This document shows positions 6,648-16,800 of a DNA stretch of 64,000 bases, piece after piece (the first letter of the stretch is position 1; every line of letters begins with the position of its first letter). Source of the stretch: Roseovarius atlanticus. GTDB lineage: Bacteria; Pseudomonadota; Alphaproteobacteria; Rhodobacterales; Rhodobacteraceae. Below the pieces are notes generated by a model. The model was not told where the DNA came from and made no database searches. It worked only from the letters and a program-made list of their open reading frames with translations. Where the stretch lies: assembly GCF_001441615.1 (NCBI RefSeq), contig NZ_LAXJ01000008.1, positions 211,279 to 275,278 of the forward strand, in the 5' to 3' direction. The position numbers were made by a program, and so were the translations under genes.

Positions 6648-9488
6648 ATGGGCGAGCAGTCGAGGATCCTGGCGGTCCTGGGCCCGACGAATACCGGGAA
6701 GACCCATTTCGCGATCGAACGGATGCTGGGCTATCGCACCGGCGTGATCGGCCTGCCGCTGCGCCTGCTGGCGCGAGAGGTCTATGACAAGATCGTCGCG
6801 GTGCGCGGCCCGTCGGTGGTGGCGCTGGTCACGGGCGAGGAACGGATCGTGCCGCCACGCACGCAATACTGGGTCTGCACGGTCGAGGCGATGCCCGAGG
6901 GGATGGGCGCGGATTTCGTGGCGGTGGATGAAATCCAACTGTGCGCCGATCCCGAGCGGGGGCATGTGTTCACCGACCGCCTGCTGCGGATGCGCGGGCA
7001 GAAAGAAACGCAGTTTCTGGGCGCGCACACCATGCGCGGGGCGATTGCGGCGCTGGTGCCGGGGGTGGAATTCATCGGCCGCGAGCGGATGAGCCAATTG
7101 ACCTACACAGGTTCGAAAAAGATAAGCAAAATGCCTGCTCGGTCGGCCATAGTGGGCTTTTCGGTTGAGAATGTGTATGCCTTTGCCGAACTCTTGCGCC
7201 GTCAGAAGGGCGGTGCAGCCGTCGTGATGGGCGCGCTGAGCCCCCGGACACGCAACGCGCAGGTGGATCTTTATCAGAATGGCGATGTGGATTACCTCGT
7301 GGCCACTGACGCCATCGGGATGGGGCTGAACCTGGACATCAACCACGTCGCGTTTTCCTCGCTGACGAAGTTCGACGGGCGGCGGATGCGCAACCTTGCC
7401 CCGAACGAGCTGGGCCAGATCGCGGGACGCGCGGGGCGGGGCATGACCAGCGGCACGTTCGGGGTGACGGGCGAGGCGCCGGAACTGCCGGACGACATGG
7501 CGCAGGCGATCATGGACCATCGCTTTACCCCCATCCGCAAGCTGGAATGGCGCAACGCGGCGCTGCAATTCGGGACGGTCGACGCGCTGATCGCGTCGCT
7601 GGAGCAAAAGCCCGAGGATGATTGGCTGGCCCGCGCCCGTGAGGCGGATGACCTTGTCGTGCTGCGCACACTCGCCGGAGATGCCGAGATTGCCGCGCGG
7701 GCCAGTGATGGCGCGTCGGTGCGGCTTTTGTGGGATGTGTGCCGGGTGCCGGACTTTCGCGGGATAAGCCACGCGGAACATGCGGGGCTGCTCGAGCGTA
7801 TATTCAGTGACCTGCACGAACATGGCCGCGTCAGCGAGGAATGGCTGGCCGGGCACGTGGCGCGGATCGACCGGACGGACGGGGATATCGACACGCTCTC
7901 CAAGCGTTTGGCATATATCCGCACATGGACCTATGTTGCCCAGCGAAAGGGTTGGGTCGGGGACGAAAACCATTGGCGCGGCACGACCCGCGCTGTAGAA
8001 GACCGCCTGTCGGACGCGTTGCATGACGCGCTGACGCAAAGATTTGTGGACCGGCGCACCAGCGTGCTGATGCGCCGGCTCAAGCAGAAGGACGCCATCG
8101 TGGCCGAAGTGAATGACAAGGGTGAAGTGACCGTCGAAGGCGAATTCGTCGGACGGTTGGAAGGGTTCCGGTTCCGCCAGGACAAGACGGCGGGCGGGCA
8201 GGAGGCCAAGGCGCTGGCGCAAGCGAGCTTGCAAGCCCTGGCGCCGCATTTTCACCTGAGGGCGGACAAGTTCTATAACGCGCCCGACACCGAGATCGAT
8301 TTCACCGAGCAGGGCGGCCTGATGTGGGGCGAAAGCGCCGTGGGCAAGCTTGTGGCCGGTGCCGATCCGCTGAAGCCGCAGGTCGAGGCGTTCGTGGATG
8401 ATACGGCCGGGCCAGAGGTGATGCAGAAGGTGCAGCGCCGGCTGCAGCATTTTATCGACCGCAAGGTGGCGACGCTGTTCGAGCCGCTCTTGAACATCCA
8501 GCGGGACGAGGAATTGAGCGGGCTGGCGCGGGGCTTCGGCTTTCAGCTGGTCGAGAATTTCGGGATCATCCCGCGCGGCGAGGTGGCCGATGAGGTCAAG
8601 GCGCTGGACCAGGATGCGCGTGGGCAGTTGCGCAAGCATGGCGTGCGCTTTGGCCAGTTTACGATATTCATGCCGCTTTTGCTGAAGCCCGCGCCGACGC
8701 GGCTGCGGCTGGTGCTGTGGTCGCTCAAGATGGGGCTGCAGGAGTTCCCAGAGGCGCCGCCGCCGGGTCTGGTGACGGTGCCCGCCGGCACCAGTGCGCC
8801 GGCCGGGTATCACTCGATGTCGGGCTACCGCGCTGCCGGCGAGCGGGCGATCCGGATCGACATGCTGGAACGGCTGGCGGATATGCTGCGGTCCGAGGAC
8901 AGCCGTGGCGGTTTCGAGGCCAATGCCGACATGCTGTCGATCACCGGGATGACACTGGAGCAGTTCGCCGACCTGATGCAGGGCCTTGGCTACAAGGCCG
9001 AGCAGGGCGAGCGCGAGAAGGTCAAGCCGGTGGATGCCGCGCTGGACGATGCGCCGGAGCCGGCGGAAACGGGCGCGCTTGACGAGGGCGCGACCGCCGA
9101 GGACGCGGTGGAACAGATCGCGGAAGACGGCCTTGCGCCCGTCACCGAGGTGCCACCCGAGGAACCGGAGGTCGCGCCGGACATTCCCGAGATGTCCGAG
9201 ACCGAGGTGCCGCTGGGCGACGTGCCGGATGCGGCCAAGGACGAGACCGAGATGGAGGTCTTCTATACCTTCACCTGGGCCGGGCGCGCGGCGAAAGCCC
9301 GTGGCGAGGGGCGTGGCAAGCCGCAGGGTGGCAAGCCGAGGCCCAAGGGCGGCAAGCCCAAAGGCAAGGGCAAGCCGCGTCGCGAGGACACCGCCAAAAG
9401 CTTTTCCTCGAAGCCTGCGAAGAAAGACAAGATTGACCCTGACAACCCCTTTGCCGCCGCCCTTATGGGGCTGAAGGACAAGTCGTGA
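6648..9488 (+). CDS. SUV3-like superfamily 2 helicase
   Basis: ATP-dependent RNA (or RNA/DNA) helicase resembling mitochondrial SUV3, a common alphaproteobacterial protein. Walker A GPTNTGKT is at residues 12-19, the Walker B variant DEIQ at 94-97 (not DEAD), and motif VI QIAGRAGRG at 257-265. The middle region carries SUV3-type C-terminal helical domains; residues after about 780 are acidic and then end in a strongly basic Gly/Lys/Pro tail (GGKPRPKGGKPKGKGKP) that probably binds RNA. Length 946. One base separates its stop from the S4-domain gene, so the two are likely co-translated. Confidence 0.9.
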   Translation: MGEQSRILAVLGPTNTGKTHFAIERMLGYRTGVIGLPLRLLAREVYDKIVAVRGPSVVALVTGEERIVPPRTQYWVCTVEAMPEGMGADFVAVDEIQLCADPERGHVFTDRLLRMRGQKETQFLGAHTMRGAIAALVPGVEFIGRERMSQLTYTGSKKISKMPARSAIVGFSVENVYAFAELLRRQKGGAAVVMGALSPRTRNAQVDLYQNGDVDYLVATDAIGMGLNLDINHVAFSSLTKFDGRRMRNLAPNELGQIAGRAGRGMTSGTFGVTGEAPELPDDMAQAIMDHRFTPIRKLEWRNAALQFGTVDALIASLEQKPEDDWLARAREADDLVVLRTLAGDAEIAARASDGASVRLLWDVCRVPDFRGISHAEHAGLLERIFSDLHEHGRVSEEWLAGHVARIDRTDGDIDTLSKRLAYIRTWTYVAQRKGWVGDENHWRGTTRAVEDRLSDALHDALTQRFVDRRTSVLMRRLKQKDAIVAEVNDKGEVTVEGEFVGRLEGFRFRQDKTAGGQEAKALAQASLQALAPHFHLRADKFYNAPDTEIDFTEQGGLMWGESAVGKLVAGADPLKPQVEAFVDDTAGPEVMQKVQRRLQHFIDRKVATLFEPLLNIQRDEELSGLARGFGFQLVENFGIIPRGEVADEVKALDQDARGQLRKHGVRFGQFTIFMPLLLKPAPTRLRLVLWSLKMGLQEFPEAPPPGLVTVPAGTSAPAGYHSMSGYRAAGERAIRIDMLERLADMLRSEDSRGGFEANADMLSITGMTLEQFADLMQGLGYKAEQGEREKVKPVDAALDDAPEPAETGALDEGATAEDAVEQIAEDGLAPVTEVPPEEPEVAPDIPEMSETEVPLGDVPDAAKDETEMEVFYTFTWAGRAAKARGEGRGKPQGGKPRPKGGKPKGKGKPRREDTAKSFSSKPAKKDKIDPDNPFAAALMGLKDKS

Positions 9489-9489
9489 C

Positions 9490-9867
9490 ATGAGTGACGC
9501 GGGCCAGCCGAAGATACGGCTGGACAAGTGGCTGTGGCACGCGCGGTTCTTCAAGACCCGCAGCCTGGCCACGAAACTGGTCACCGGCGGTCATGTGCGG
9601 GTCAATTCGCAAAGGGTGTCGAAAGCCTCGTCGTCGGTGAAGCCGGGCGACGTGCTGACGTTTCCGAAGGAACGAGATATCCGGGTGATCCGCATCGTCG
9701 CGGTGGGCGAAAGGCGAGGGCCTGCACCGGAAGCGCAGGCGCTGTACGACGATCTGGATCCGCCGAAGCCGCGTGACTGGCAGGCGGAGCCGCAAAACCC
9801 GCGTTATGAAGGCAAGGGGCGGCCCACCAAGAAGGATCGCCGCAAGTTGGACCAGGAAACGCGATAG
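9490..9867 (+). CDS. S4-domain RNA-binding protein (Hsp15/HslR-like)
   Basis: Short RNA-binding protein; the first 60 residues form an S4 domain (IRLDKWLWHARFFKTR, then GGHVRVNSQ and VKPGDVLTF), as in the heat-shock protein Hsp15 that recognises stalled 50S subunits carrying nascent chains. The remaining basic tail is typical of the alphaproteobacterial form. It follows the SUV3-like helicase by one base, suggesting joint work on RNA or ribosome quality control (inference). Its stop codon lies inside the left arm of an 11-bp hairpin. Confidence 0.87.
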   Translation: MSDAGQPKIRLDKWLWHARFFKTRSLATKLVTGGHVRVNSQRVSKASSSVKPGDVLTFPKERDIRVIRIVAVGERRGPAPEAQALYDDLDPPKPRDWQAEPQNPRYEGKGRPTKKDRRKLDQETR

Positions 9868-9911
9868 TCCGGCGCAGATCGGCGTCTGGCGCTTGAATGA
9901 TGCGCCGGACT
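9866..9911 (+). other. Stem-loop between S4 gene and fdxA
   Basis: Perfect 11-bp inverted repeat: AGTCCGGCGCA at 9866-9876 and its complement at 9901-9911, loop of 24 bases. The left arm overlaps the last bases of the S4 gene stop. No T-run follows, so it is not a standard terminator; it may limit read-through or protect the upstream mRNA 3' end. Confidence 0.6.
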
Positions 9912-9951
9912 GGATTACGTCAGCGCGAAGAGACAAGGACCGGGGCGAAAA

Positions 9952-10290
9952 ATGACCTATATCGTCAATGACAGTTGCATCGCGTGCAAATACACCGACT
10001 GCGTGGAGGTGTGCCCCGTGGATTGTTTCTACGAGGGGGAGAACATGCTGGTGATCCACCCCGACGAGTGCATCGATTGCGGCGTCTGCGAGCCGGAATG
10101 CCCCGCCGATGCCATCCGCCCGGACACCGAGCCGGACATGGAGAAATGGGTGGAGTTCAACCGCAAGTACTCTGAGATGTGGCCGGTGATCGTGACCAAG
10201 AAGGATCCGCTGCCGGACGCGGACGAGCGCGACGGGGAAGAGGGCAAGCTGGAGAAGTACTTTTCCGAGGCGCCGGGCGAAGGCGGCTGA
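9952..10290 (+). CDS. fdxA: 7Fe ferredoxin FdxA
   Basis: Electron carrier with one 3Fe-4S and one 4Fe-4S cluster. Cysteine motifs are [14 protein letters not shown] near the N terminus (the CxxCxxxxC...CP layout of the 7Fe type) and [12 protein letters not shown] about 30 residues later, followed by the long C-terminal extension ([13 protein letters not shown]) that marks FdxA proteins. 112 residues, normal length. Stands after the S4 gene with 84 bases between, holding the hairpin at 9866. Confidence 0.95.
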   Translation: MTYIVNDSCIACKYTDCVEVCPVDCFYEGENMLVIHPDECIDCGVCEPECPADAIRPDTEPDMEKWVEFNRKYSEMWPVIVTKKDPLPDADERDGEEGKLEKYFSEAPGEGG

Positions 10291-10601
10291 GGCAGCGCCC
10301 GCAGGCATGACCCGATTCGTTTGATCAAACGGCCAAGGGTTCGTGTGTTGCGTTAAGAGTGTCCTTTAAGGGCATGCCTGCGCAACTATAATCTGGGTCG
10401 CGCTGTGAGCCTGCTTCCAGCGGCACCTTTTTTGTGATACACTGCCGTTACAAATGTAGACACCGCCCATATAACATCCATCTGCCCGCGCTGACGCATG
10501 GGAGGTGGATTTCTTTGTGCTTGACGTCAGACCCTGTTGGCCCGCTGCCCCGGGAGATGCTCCGCCAAGTTTGAACTGGGAAGCTTGTGAGGAAAACCTG
10601 A
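10291..10601. promoter_or_regulatory. 311-bp gene-free stretch upstream of carD
   Basis: No ORF of note. It holds a perfect 14-bp palindrome CGTTTGATCAAACG (10318-10331), and a consensus TATAAT (10387-10392) on the plus strand without a good -35 element, which could be the -10 box of a carD promoter giving a leader of about 200 bases. A T-run at 10428-10433 follows a weak 5-bp stem. The long leader ahead of carD suggests regulation after initiation, but nothing recognisable as a riboswitch is seen. Confidence 0.4.
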
Positions 10602-11111
10602 ATGAGCAAATCGAAGAAGTCCGAGTTTCGCCCTGACGATTACGTTGTGTACCCTGCGCACGGCGTTGGCCAGATCATGTCGATCGAGAAGCAGGATATT
10701 GCCGGGATCGAACTGGAGCTGTTCGTCATCTCGTTCGAGAAGGACAAGATGACGTTGCGGGTTCCGACCCACAAGGCGACCGAAATCGGGATGCGCAGCC
10801 TGTCCAGCCCCGACGTGGTGTCGAAGGCGATGACCACGCTGAAAGGCAAGGCGAAGGTCAAGCGCGCCATGTGGTCGCGCCGGGCCCAGGAATACGAACA
10901 GAAGATCAACTCGGGCGACCTGATCGCGATTGCCGAAGTGGTGCGCGACCTGCACCGCACCGACGATCAGCGCGAACAGAGCTATTCCGAGCGCCAGCTG
11001 TACGAGGCGGCGCTGGAACGCCTGACCCGTGAAGTGGCCGCTGTCAGCGGCGGTGACGAGGTGCAGGCTGCCAAGGAAGTGGACGAGGTGCTGGTGTCGC
11101 GCGCGGCGTGA
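10602..11111 (+). CDS. carD: CarD/CdnL-family RNA polymerase-binding regulator
   Basis: Binds the RNA polymerase beta subunit and stabilises open promoter complexes. The N-terminal RNAP-interaction Tudor-like domain is seen in FRPDDYVVYPAHGVGQI and the beta-rich stretch to about residue 70; the rest is the helical DNA-binding CdnL domain with the conserved WSRRAQEY segment. 169 residues, normal for alphaproteobacteria. Single-gene unit followed by a strong terminator. Confidence 0.93.
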   Translation: MSKSKKSEFRPDDYVVYPAHGVGQIMSIEKQDIAGIELELFVISFEKDKMTLRVPTHKATEIGMRSLSSPDVVSKAMTTLKGKAKVKRAMWSRRAQEYEQKINSGDLIAIAEVVRDLHRTDDQREQSYSERQLYEAALERLTREVAAVSGGDEVQAAKEVDEVLVSRAA

Positions 11112-11135
11112 TCCAGACCAGAATTTGAAAAGAAG

Positions 11136-11163
11136 GGCCGTGCCGAAGGGCGCGGCCTTTTTC
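11136..11163 (+). terminator. Rho-independent terminator of carD
   Basis: Nine-base stem GGCCGTGCC/GGCGCGGCC (one G-U pair), loop GAAG, then TTTTTTC, 25 bases after the carD stop. Confidence 0.9.
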
Positions 11164-11178
11164 GTTTGGGCCGGCCCG

Positions 11179-11655
11179 TCAGGTTGCGTGGGGCGCCGCT
11201 TGCGTCTCTGCCAGGCTCATCAGGTACTGGCGGAACGCGTCGTCCTCGCCTTCGAGCAGGGCCGGCAGCGAGGCGCGGAAGTCCTCGCGGTGGCACCATT
11301 CGATCATGTCATCTTTCCATGACAGCCACTGACGTTTCGCATCGCCCTGCAAGTCGTCGGTGTAAAGGATGATGAACGCCTTCTCGAACAGGGACACCAG
11401 CATTCTGAAAATGATCTCGGTGCGTTCGCGCTGTTCATCCGAGACAGGCTCGGGCAGGGACATGCGGCTCATCAGCAGGAGGTCGGAATTGTCCATCACC
11501 AGCCTGAGAAAGTTGTCGTACTCTTCCGACAGGTGCCGGTGAAGCTCGCTCATTTCGTTCTTTCGGCGCAAGCGTTCTTCGCGCAGAATCACGAAGATCG
11601 CGGCGGGAAAGCCGAGTATCGTCACGACATAGCTGAGTGCTTCAAGCCAGAGCAT
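11179..11655 (-). CDS. Membrane-anchored hypothetical protein
   Basis: No named family recognised. Residues about 5-25 (LEALSYVVTILGFPAAIFVIL) form one membrane helix, followed by a basic REERLRRK stretch that should stay in the cytoplasm, then a soluble mostly helical domain of about 125 residues rich in Glu, Trp and Met. Proteins of this type, with one N-terminal helix and a helical body, are often annotated as hypothetical near transporters; no function is inferred. It converges with carD and lies downstream of the Kef antiporter. Confidence 0.7.
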   Translation of the reverse strand: MLWLEALSYVVTILGFPAAIFVILREERLRRKNEMSELHRHLSEEYDNFLRLVMDNSDLLLMSRMSLPEPVSDEQRERTEIIFRMLVSLFEKAFIILYTDDLQGDAKRQWLSWKDDMIEWCHREDFRASLPALLEGEDDAFRQYLMSLAETQAAPHAT

Positions 11656-11761
11656 TCTGCGCGCGGTGCCTTCTTTTTCGGATACCTGATACCGTCATAG
11701 CATCTGCGCGCCGGATTGGCACAGGTGACATGCGCAGCCGCCACGGCGCAACAGGCTGCAT

Positions 11762-13690
11762 TCAAGCCTTCTTGCGGTCGTCGGAGATGTCCTCGGCGGC
11801 TTTCTCCTCGAGTTGCGACAGCAGCATGGTCTGCAATTCGGCCTCCAGCTCCTTGGCGCGCTTGATGTAGGCGCCGTTCTGGATGGTGGGAATGTTGGGG
11901 TCCCACAGCGCCGCAAGGTCACGCACCGAGTCGCGGTCGTGGTGGTAGAAGGTCTTTTGCAGCTCTGCCGCCTCGAATTCGGTCAGGCCCATGTTTTCCA
12001 GCACGTAGCGCCCGGCGCGCAGGGAACTGTCGAAAAGTTCGCGCACGATGTCGTTGGCGCCGGCCTTGTAGAGCCGGAAGACGTGGGTGCGGTCGCGGGC
12101 GCGGGCGACGATGTGCAGGTCAGGCCGTTCGCGCCGGGCAAAGGCCACCAAGCGCGTGGTGGCGTCGGCGTCGTCGAGCGCGGCCACCAGCACCTTGGCG
12201 TCGGCAAGGCCAGCGGCATGAAGCAGGTCGGGCCGGCCCGGATCGCCCAGAAAGCCCTTGATGCCAAAGCGCCGCATCCGCTGGATCGCCTCGAGGTCAT
12301 GGTCGAGCACGACGGTTTCGAAGCCCGAGGAGCGGACCATGCGGTTGACGATCTGCCCGAAGCGTCCGATTCCGGCGATGATCACGGGGCCCTTGGCGTC
12401 GATTTCGTCGGCCTCTTGCGCATCTGAAGGGTCGGTCATGCGGGTCGACAGGTAGTCGTAGAGGATGAACAGAAGCGGTGTGATCAGCATGGAGATGGCG
12501 ATGACCAGCAGAAGCGTTTCGCGCAGCTCGGGCGGGATCACGTTGTTCTGACCGGAAAAGTTGATCAGCACGAAGCCGAATTCACCCGCCTGCGCGAGGC
12601 CCAGCGTGAAGAGCCACAGGTTGTGGCCCTTGAGCCCGAAGATGCGCCCCAGCCCGTAAAGGATGCCGCCCTTGATCAGGATGACGGCGAACGCGAGCCC
12701 CATGATGGTGAAGAACGAGGCGAAGAGGATGGAAAAGTTGATGCCCGCGCCCACGGTGATGAAGAAGAGGCCCAGAAGCAGGCCCTTGAAGGGTTCGATA
12801 TCGCTTTCCAGCTCGTGGCGGAATTCCGACGACGCCAGGACGACGCCTGCGAGAAAGGCCCCGAGCGCGGGGGACAGGCCCACGAGGCTCATCACGAAAG
12901 CGATGCCGACGACGATCAGCAAGGCGAGCGCGGTGTACATCTCGCGCAGGCGGGCGTGGTGGATGAAGCGGAAGACGGGGCGGGTGGCATAGACGCCGAA
13001 GATGATGATGCCGGCCACGGCCCCCAACGTCAGCAGGGTGACGCCCCAGCCCGGCAGACTGTCGATCATGGATTGCGCCACCTGTGCGGGCGCGCCGCCA
13101 TGGTCGCCTTCGGCGGCGTGGCCTTCGTCGGCCAGGCGTTGCAGGGTCTCGCCAAGGATCATGTCGGGGGTCTTGGGCAGGGCCAGGAGCGGCAGCAAGG
13201 CCAGCATAGGGATGACGGCGATGTCCTGTGTCAGCAGCACCGAAAAGGTCGAGCGCCCGCCGCCGGTCTGCATCAAGCCCTTTTCCGACAGTGTTTGCAG
13301 CACGATGGCGGTGGAGGACAGCGCGAAGACCATGCCGATGGCCAGCGCCACGGACCAGACCACGCCGAGCGCCATGCAGCCGGCCATCACGGCCGCCGTG
13401 GTGAGCGTGATCTGCAAGCCGCCCAGTCCAATGAGCTTGTGCCGCATGTCCCAAAGCGCCTTGGGTTCCAGCTCGAGCCCGATGATGAAGAGCATCATGA
13501 CCACGCCGAATTCGGCGAAATGCTGCAATTCCTCGGTGTCGTGGCCGCCCAGCAGACCGGGAATGTGACCGATGGCGATACCGGCGGCAAGGTAGCCCAG
13601 CACAGAGCCGAGGCCCAGCCGGGCCGCCAGCGGGACCGCGATCACCGCGGCGGCGAGGAAAACCGTGGCCTGAAAGAAAAACCCTTCCAT
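11762..13690 (-). CDS. Kef-type K+/H+ antiporter with TrkA-N/RCK domain
   Basis: Monovalent cation:proton antiporter of the CPA2 family. About 12 membrane helices occupy residues 1-385 (starting FFFQATVFLAAAVIAVPLAARLG), then a cytosolic NAD-binding RCK domain with the GIGRFGQIV nucleotide loop and a C-terminal region. The start at 13690 was chosen because AGGAG precedes it and the homologous proteins begin MEGF; a frame extending to 13786 adds a polar, arginine-rich stretch unlikely in a membrane N terminus. 642 residues, in the KefB/KefC range; whether it is glutathione-gated cannot be told. Confidence 0.9.
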   Translation of the reverse strand: MEGFFFQATVFLAAAVIAVPLAARLGLGSVLGYLAAGIAIGHIPGLLGGHDTEELQHFAEFGVVMMLFIIGLELEPKALWDMRHKLIGLGGLQITLTTAAVMAGCMALGVVWSVALAIGMVFALSSTAIVLQTLSEKGLMQTGGGRSTFSVLLTQDIAVIPMLALLPLLALPKTPDMILGETLQRLADEGHAAEGDHGGAPAQVAQSMIDSLPGWGVTLLTLGAVAGIIIFGVYATRPVFRFIHHARLREMYTALALLIVVGIAFVMSLVGLSPALGAFLAGVVLASSEFRHELESDIEPFKGLLLGLFFITVGAGINFSILFASFFTIMGLAFAVILIKGGILYGLGRIFGLKGHNLWLFTLGLAQAGEFGFVLINFSGQNNVIPPELRETLLLVIAISMLITPLLFILYDYLSTRMTDPSDAQEADEIDAKGPVIIAGIGRFGQIVNRMVRSSGFETVVLDHDLEAIQRMRRFGIKGFLGDPGRPDLLHAAGLADAKVLVAALDDADATTRLVAFARRERPDLHIVARARDRTHVFRLYKAGANDIVRELFDSSLRAGRYVLENMGLTEFEAAELQKTFYHHDRDSVRDLAALWDPNIPTIQNGAYIKRAKELEAELQTMLLSQLEEKAAEDISDDRKKA

Positions 13691-13881
13691 GGGACTCCTG
13701 CGACGTTTTCGGGAGTGGGGCGACGCGCCGCCACGGTCAGAGTATGCGGTGCGGGTGACGCTTGTGCAAACGGCTTGGCGGATCAACCGGCCTCAGGGCA
13801 CGACTTTTTCACGCACGGCGGCCCGTCAGGCTTTGGGGCCGACATTTTTTCAGCAGTGGCAGAGACGTGGCCAGGGCCGGA

Positions 13882-16800
13882 TCAGCCGCGTGGCATGGTC
13901 AGTGTCACCGAGCGCCCGGATTTCACGTAACGCAGGTCGCTGGTGCCGATGGCGGCGACGCGCCCGCCGTCCAGCCGGTCGCCGACCTTGACCTTCTTGT
14001 AGCTGCCATTGGCCAGGCGCACGAGGGCGCGACGGTTGGAATTGCTGCCGTAGACGCCGATGAGATTGACCTGGCGCATACGCAGCGCGTTCTTTTCGGT
14101 TGCGGCCCGCGCAACGGTGGTGGGGGTCGGACCGCTGGGCGCAATGCGCTGGTTGCGGGGCACGGCGACGGCGGCGGAGCGCGTTTCCTGCTGTTCGGCA
14201 AGGCGCTGGCTGCGCTGAACGATGCGGTCGAAATTGCGGGGCCGGGCGTTGGGCTTGACCGAGACCTTGACGGCCTGGGCGGTCGCGCCGGCGAAGGGAT
14301 CGGGGGGCTGGACGGCGGCGGCGGCCTGAAGGGCGGCGTTGACGGCCTCGGGGTCGGGCGAGACGGCTTCGGACGTGGCGGCGGCGGCCGCAGCCGCGGC
14401 GGTAGAGGCCGCGGCGGCCTGTTCGGCCAGTTCCTGAGCGCTTTTCGGGCGCAGGCGGGGACGCAGCGAGGCAAGTTCGTCCCGCGTGCGGCCCCCCAGC
14501 GTTTCGCGCTGGTTGGTCTCGGACAGGTCGCCGGGCCGGACACGGGGACGCAGCGCGGCGATGCGTTCAAGCGCCTCGATGCGCGCGGCGGCCTCGGCGG
14601 GGTCCTCGCCCGGTTGGGCCAGGGTTTCCGCCGGGCGGTCCGGCGGCACGAGCGCGGGCTGACCGGCATAGACCAGAATGCCATCGGGGGTCAGCGCGCC
14701 TTCGGGCGTCGGCTGTACCAAGCCACGCGTGTCCATGGTGAACATCGTGTCGGCGGCGGCGGGATCGGCGGGCGTGTCGGGGCGCGTGTCGCCGCGCAGG
14801 CTGTCGGGCGTGGGCAGGGCGACCGCATCCTGCTCGACGACCTTGGGATCGATCGAGGTGAGGTAGAAGTCGTCGAGGCTTTGGGTGCCGGGATCGGTGG
14901 GCGCCTCGGGGGCGCGTTGCCAGATGCCGGTAACGGCATAACGGGTACGCGCCTGCTGGTCGGTCAGTTCTGCCGGATTCGGTTCTGGCTGCGGATCGGC
15001 AAGGGGTGTTTCGGTGCCGTCCGAGGTGACGCCGGGCAGGGCGGCGAGAACGCTTTCGCCGGCATCGGCGTCATCGATCTCGGGCGCGGAGGTGCCGGCG
15101 GTGTCGCCGGACGGAAGCTCGGCGTCCGGGGTTGCGGCGATCTGTTCATCGGCGTCGGGGGTGCCGCGCAGCACGCGTGAAATGCCGTCTTCGAGGAAGA
15201 TCGAGGCCCAGGCGGCCACACCCACGAGGAAGATCAGCAGCACCGCCGTCAGGATCAGGCCCAGAAAGCGCGGCTTGCCCCCGACAGCGGCGGGCTTGCG
15301 CGCGCCGAAGACGGTCATGCGCTGGCGTTCCTGCTCGCGCTGGGCCTCGGGCGAGGGGCGTGGGGCGGTGCGCGTGGCCTGGTGCTTGTCGGGCTTGGGC
15401 GCCTTGCGGCGCGAGAAGAACGACAGGGCGCCGGAGGGGGACCCCGCCGGGGCTTTGCCCGCGATGGCAGGCGCGGCAAGGGGCGCGTTGGGGGTATCGT
15501 CCGGCAGGTCGAAACCCGCCGGTTCGGCACGGTCCGCCATGAAGGCGGGCGGCGGCGGAATATCACCGCCATCGTCCTCTTCTTCGGGGGACGAGTGTGT
15601 CGAAACCGCGTCGTCTGACAGATTTGAGGCCGGCGAAGTCAGGCGGGCGTCGTCGGACGGACGCAGCGTGGCGCCGATCCGCGCGGCGGCCTCGTCGGAC
15701 AAAGCATCCTGCGGCGTGCCGGTGACCTTGGCGGCAGCGGCGTCACTGACCGGGGGCGGCGCGGCGGTGAGCGTGGGCTCGGTGCGCGGCGCCTCACGTG
15801 GAGCGGACTCGGGGCTGGGCGCGCTGGTGTCGCGTGTGGCGCCGGTCAGGCGGCGTGGGGCGGTCGGCAACGCGTCGCGCCGGGCGCGAATCGAGCTGAA
15901 GGCAACCGGGACGGTGTCTGGCTCTGACAGGGCGTCGGGCACCTCGCCGGTGATGCCGGTCTCTGTGTCCTCGGACGTCGTGCCGGTGTCGGTGTACGCC
16001 TCAGCGGTCGCCGGGCCGGGTGTGGGGCTTGGCGGAATGTCCGGGTCCGGCGTTGGCGTCGGAGTGGGCGGAATGTCGGGCTGTGGCGTCGGGGGCACGT
16101 CCGGCTGAGGCTCGGGATCGATTTCAGGTTCGATCTCGGGCTCGGGCGCGGGGGGCGTGCCGGGCGCGGGGGGCACTTCGGGCTCGGGCTCGGGCGGCAG
16201 GTCGGGTTCCGGCGCGGGGGGCACTTCGGGCTCGGGCCCGGGCGGAAGGTCAGGCTCTGGCGTGGGCGGTATTTCGGGGTCGGGCGTCGACGCGGCTGCG
16301 GGCGCGCCCTCCAACTCGGTTTCGGGGGCTGCGGTGGGGGCCGCGCCTGCGGCGGCGCTGTGCAGAGGCGCCGTGCCGATGACCCGGATGGCGGCGGTGT
16401 CGCGGTCGATGCGGCCACCTTCGGGCAGAAGAGCCGTTGCGCCGGCCGCCTCGCCGAACCACGGCTCGCCCACGAAATCGCGCCCTTCGGGGACGGCGAC
16501 GAAGCATAGCGGGTTGAAGCCATGTTCGGTGGCGAAGGCCTCGGCCTCGGCCAGGGTTTCGCGGGCCACGGCGGCGACATGCACTTGCCCTGCGGAAATC
16601 GACCAGTCATAGGCCAGATCGTCGACGGCGTAGGGCGTCGCCCCGTCAAGGGCGCGATGCACGGCGGAGGCGATCTCGTCCGCCTCAAGCCCTTCGGAGT
16701 CGAATTGGATAAAGCGAATCTGGTCGTTGGGAATGACCAGCTTGGACCGGATCGGGTTGTTGTCGAGCTGTTCCGCCCGCTGGCGAAGCTGCGCGAGCGC

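Noticed and set aside
6126..9584. Minus-strand open frame of 1152 codons opposite the SUV3-like helicase
   Set aside because: Arg/His/Leu-rich antisense shadow caused by high GC at third positions; the plus-strand frame has full helicase motifs.
10318..10331. CGTTTGATCAAACG as an FNR/FnrL site
   Set aside because: The FNR box needs TTGAT-N4-ATCAA; here the half-sites touch with no spacer.
16010..16290. DNA tandem repeat or CRISPR-like array
   Set aside because: It is the coding sequence of the PEP/PPAPEPD-rich stretch; units are irregular and in frame with the 1011-aa gene.
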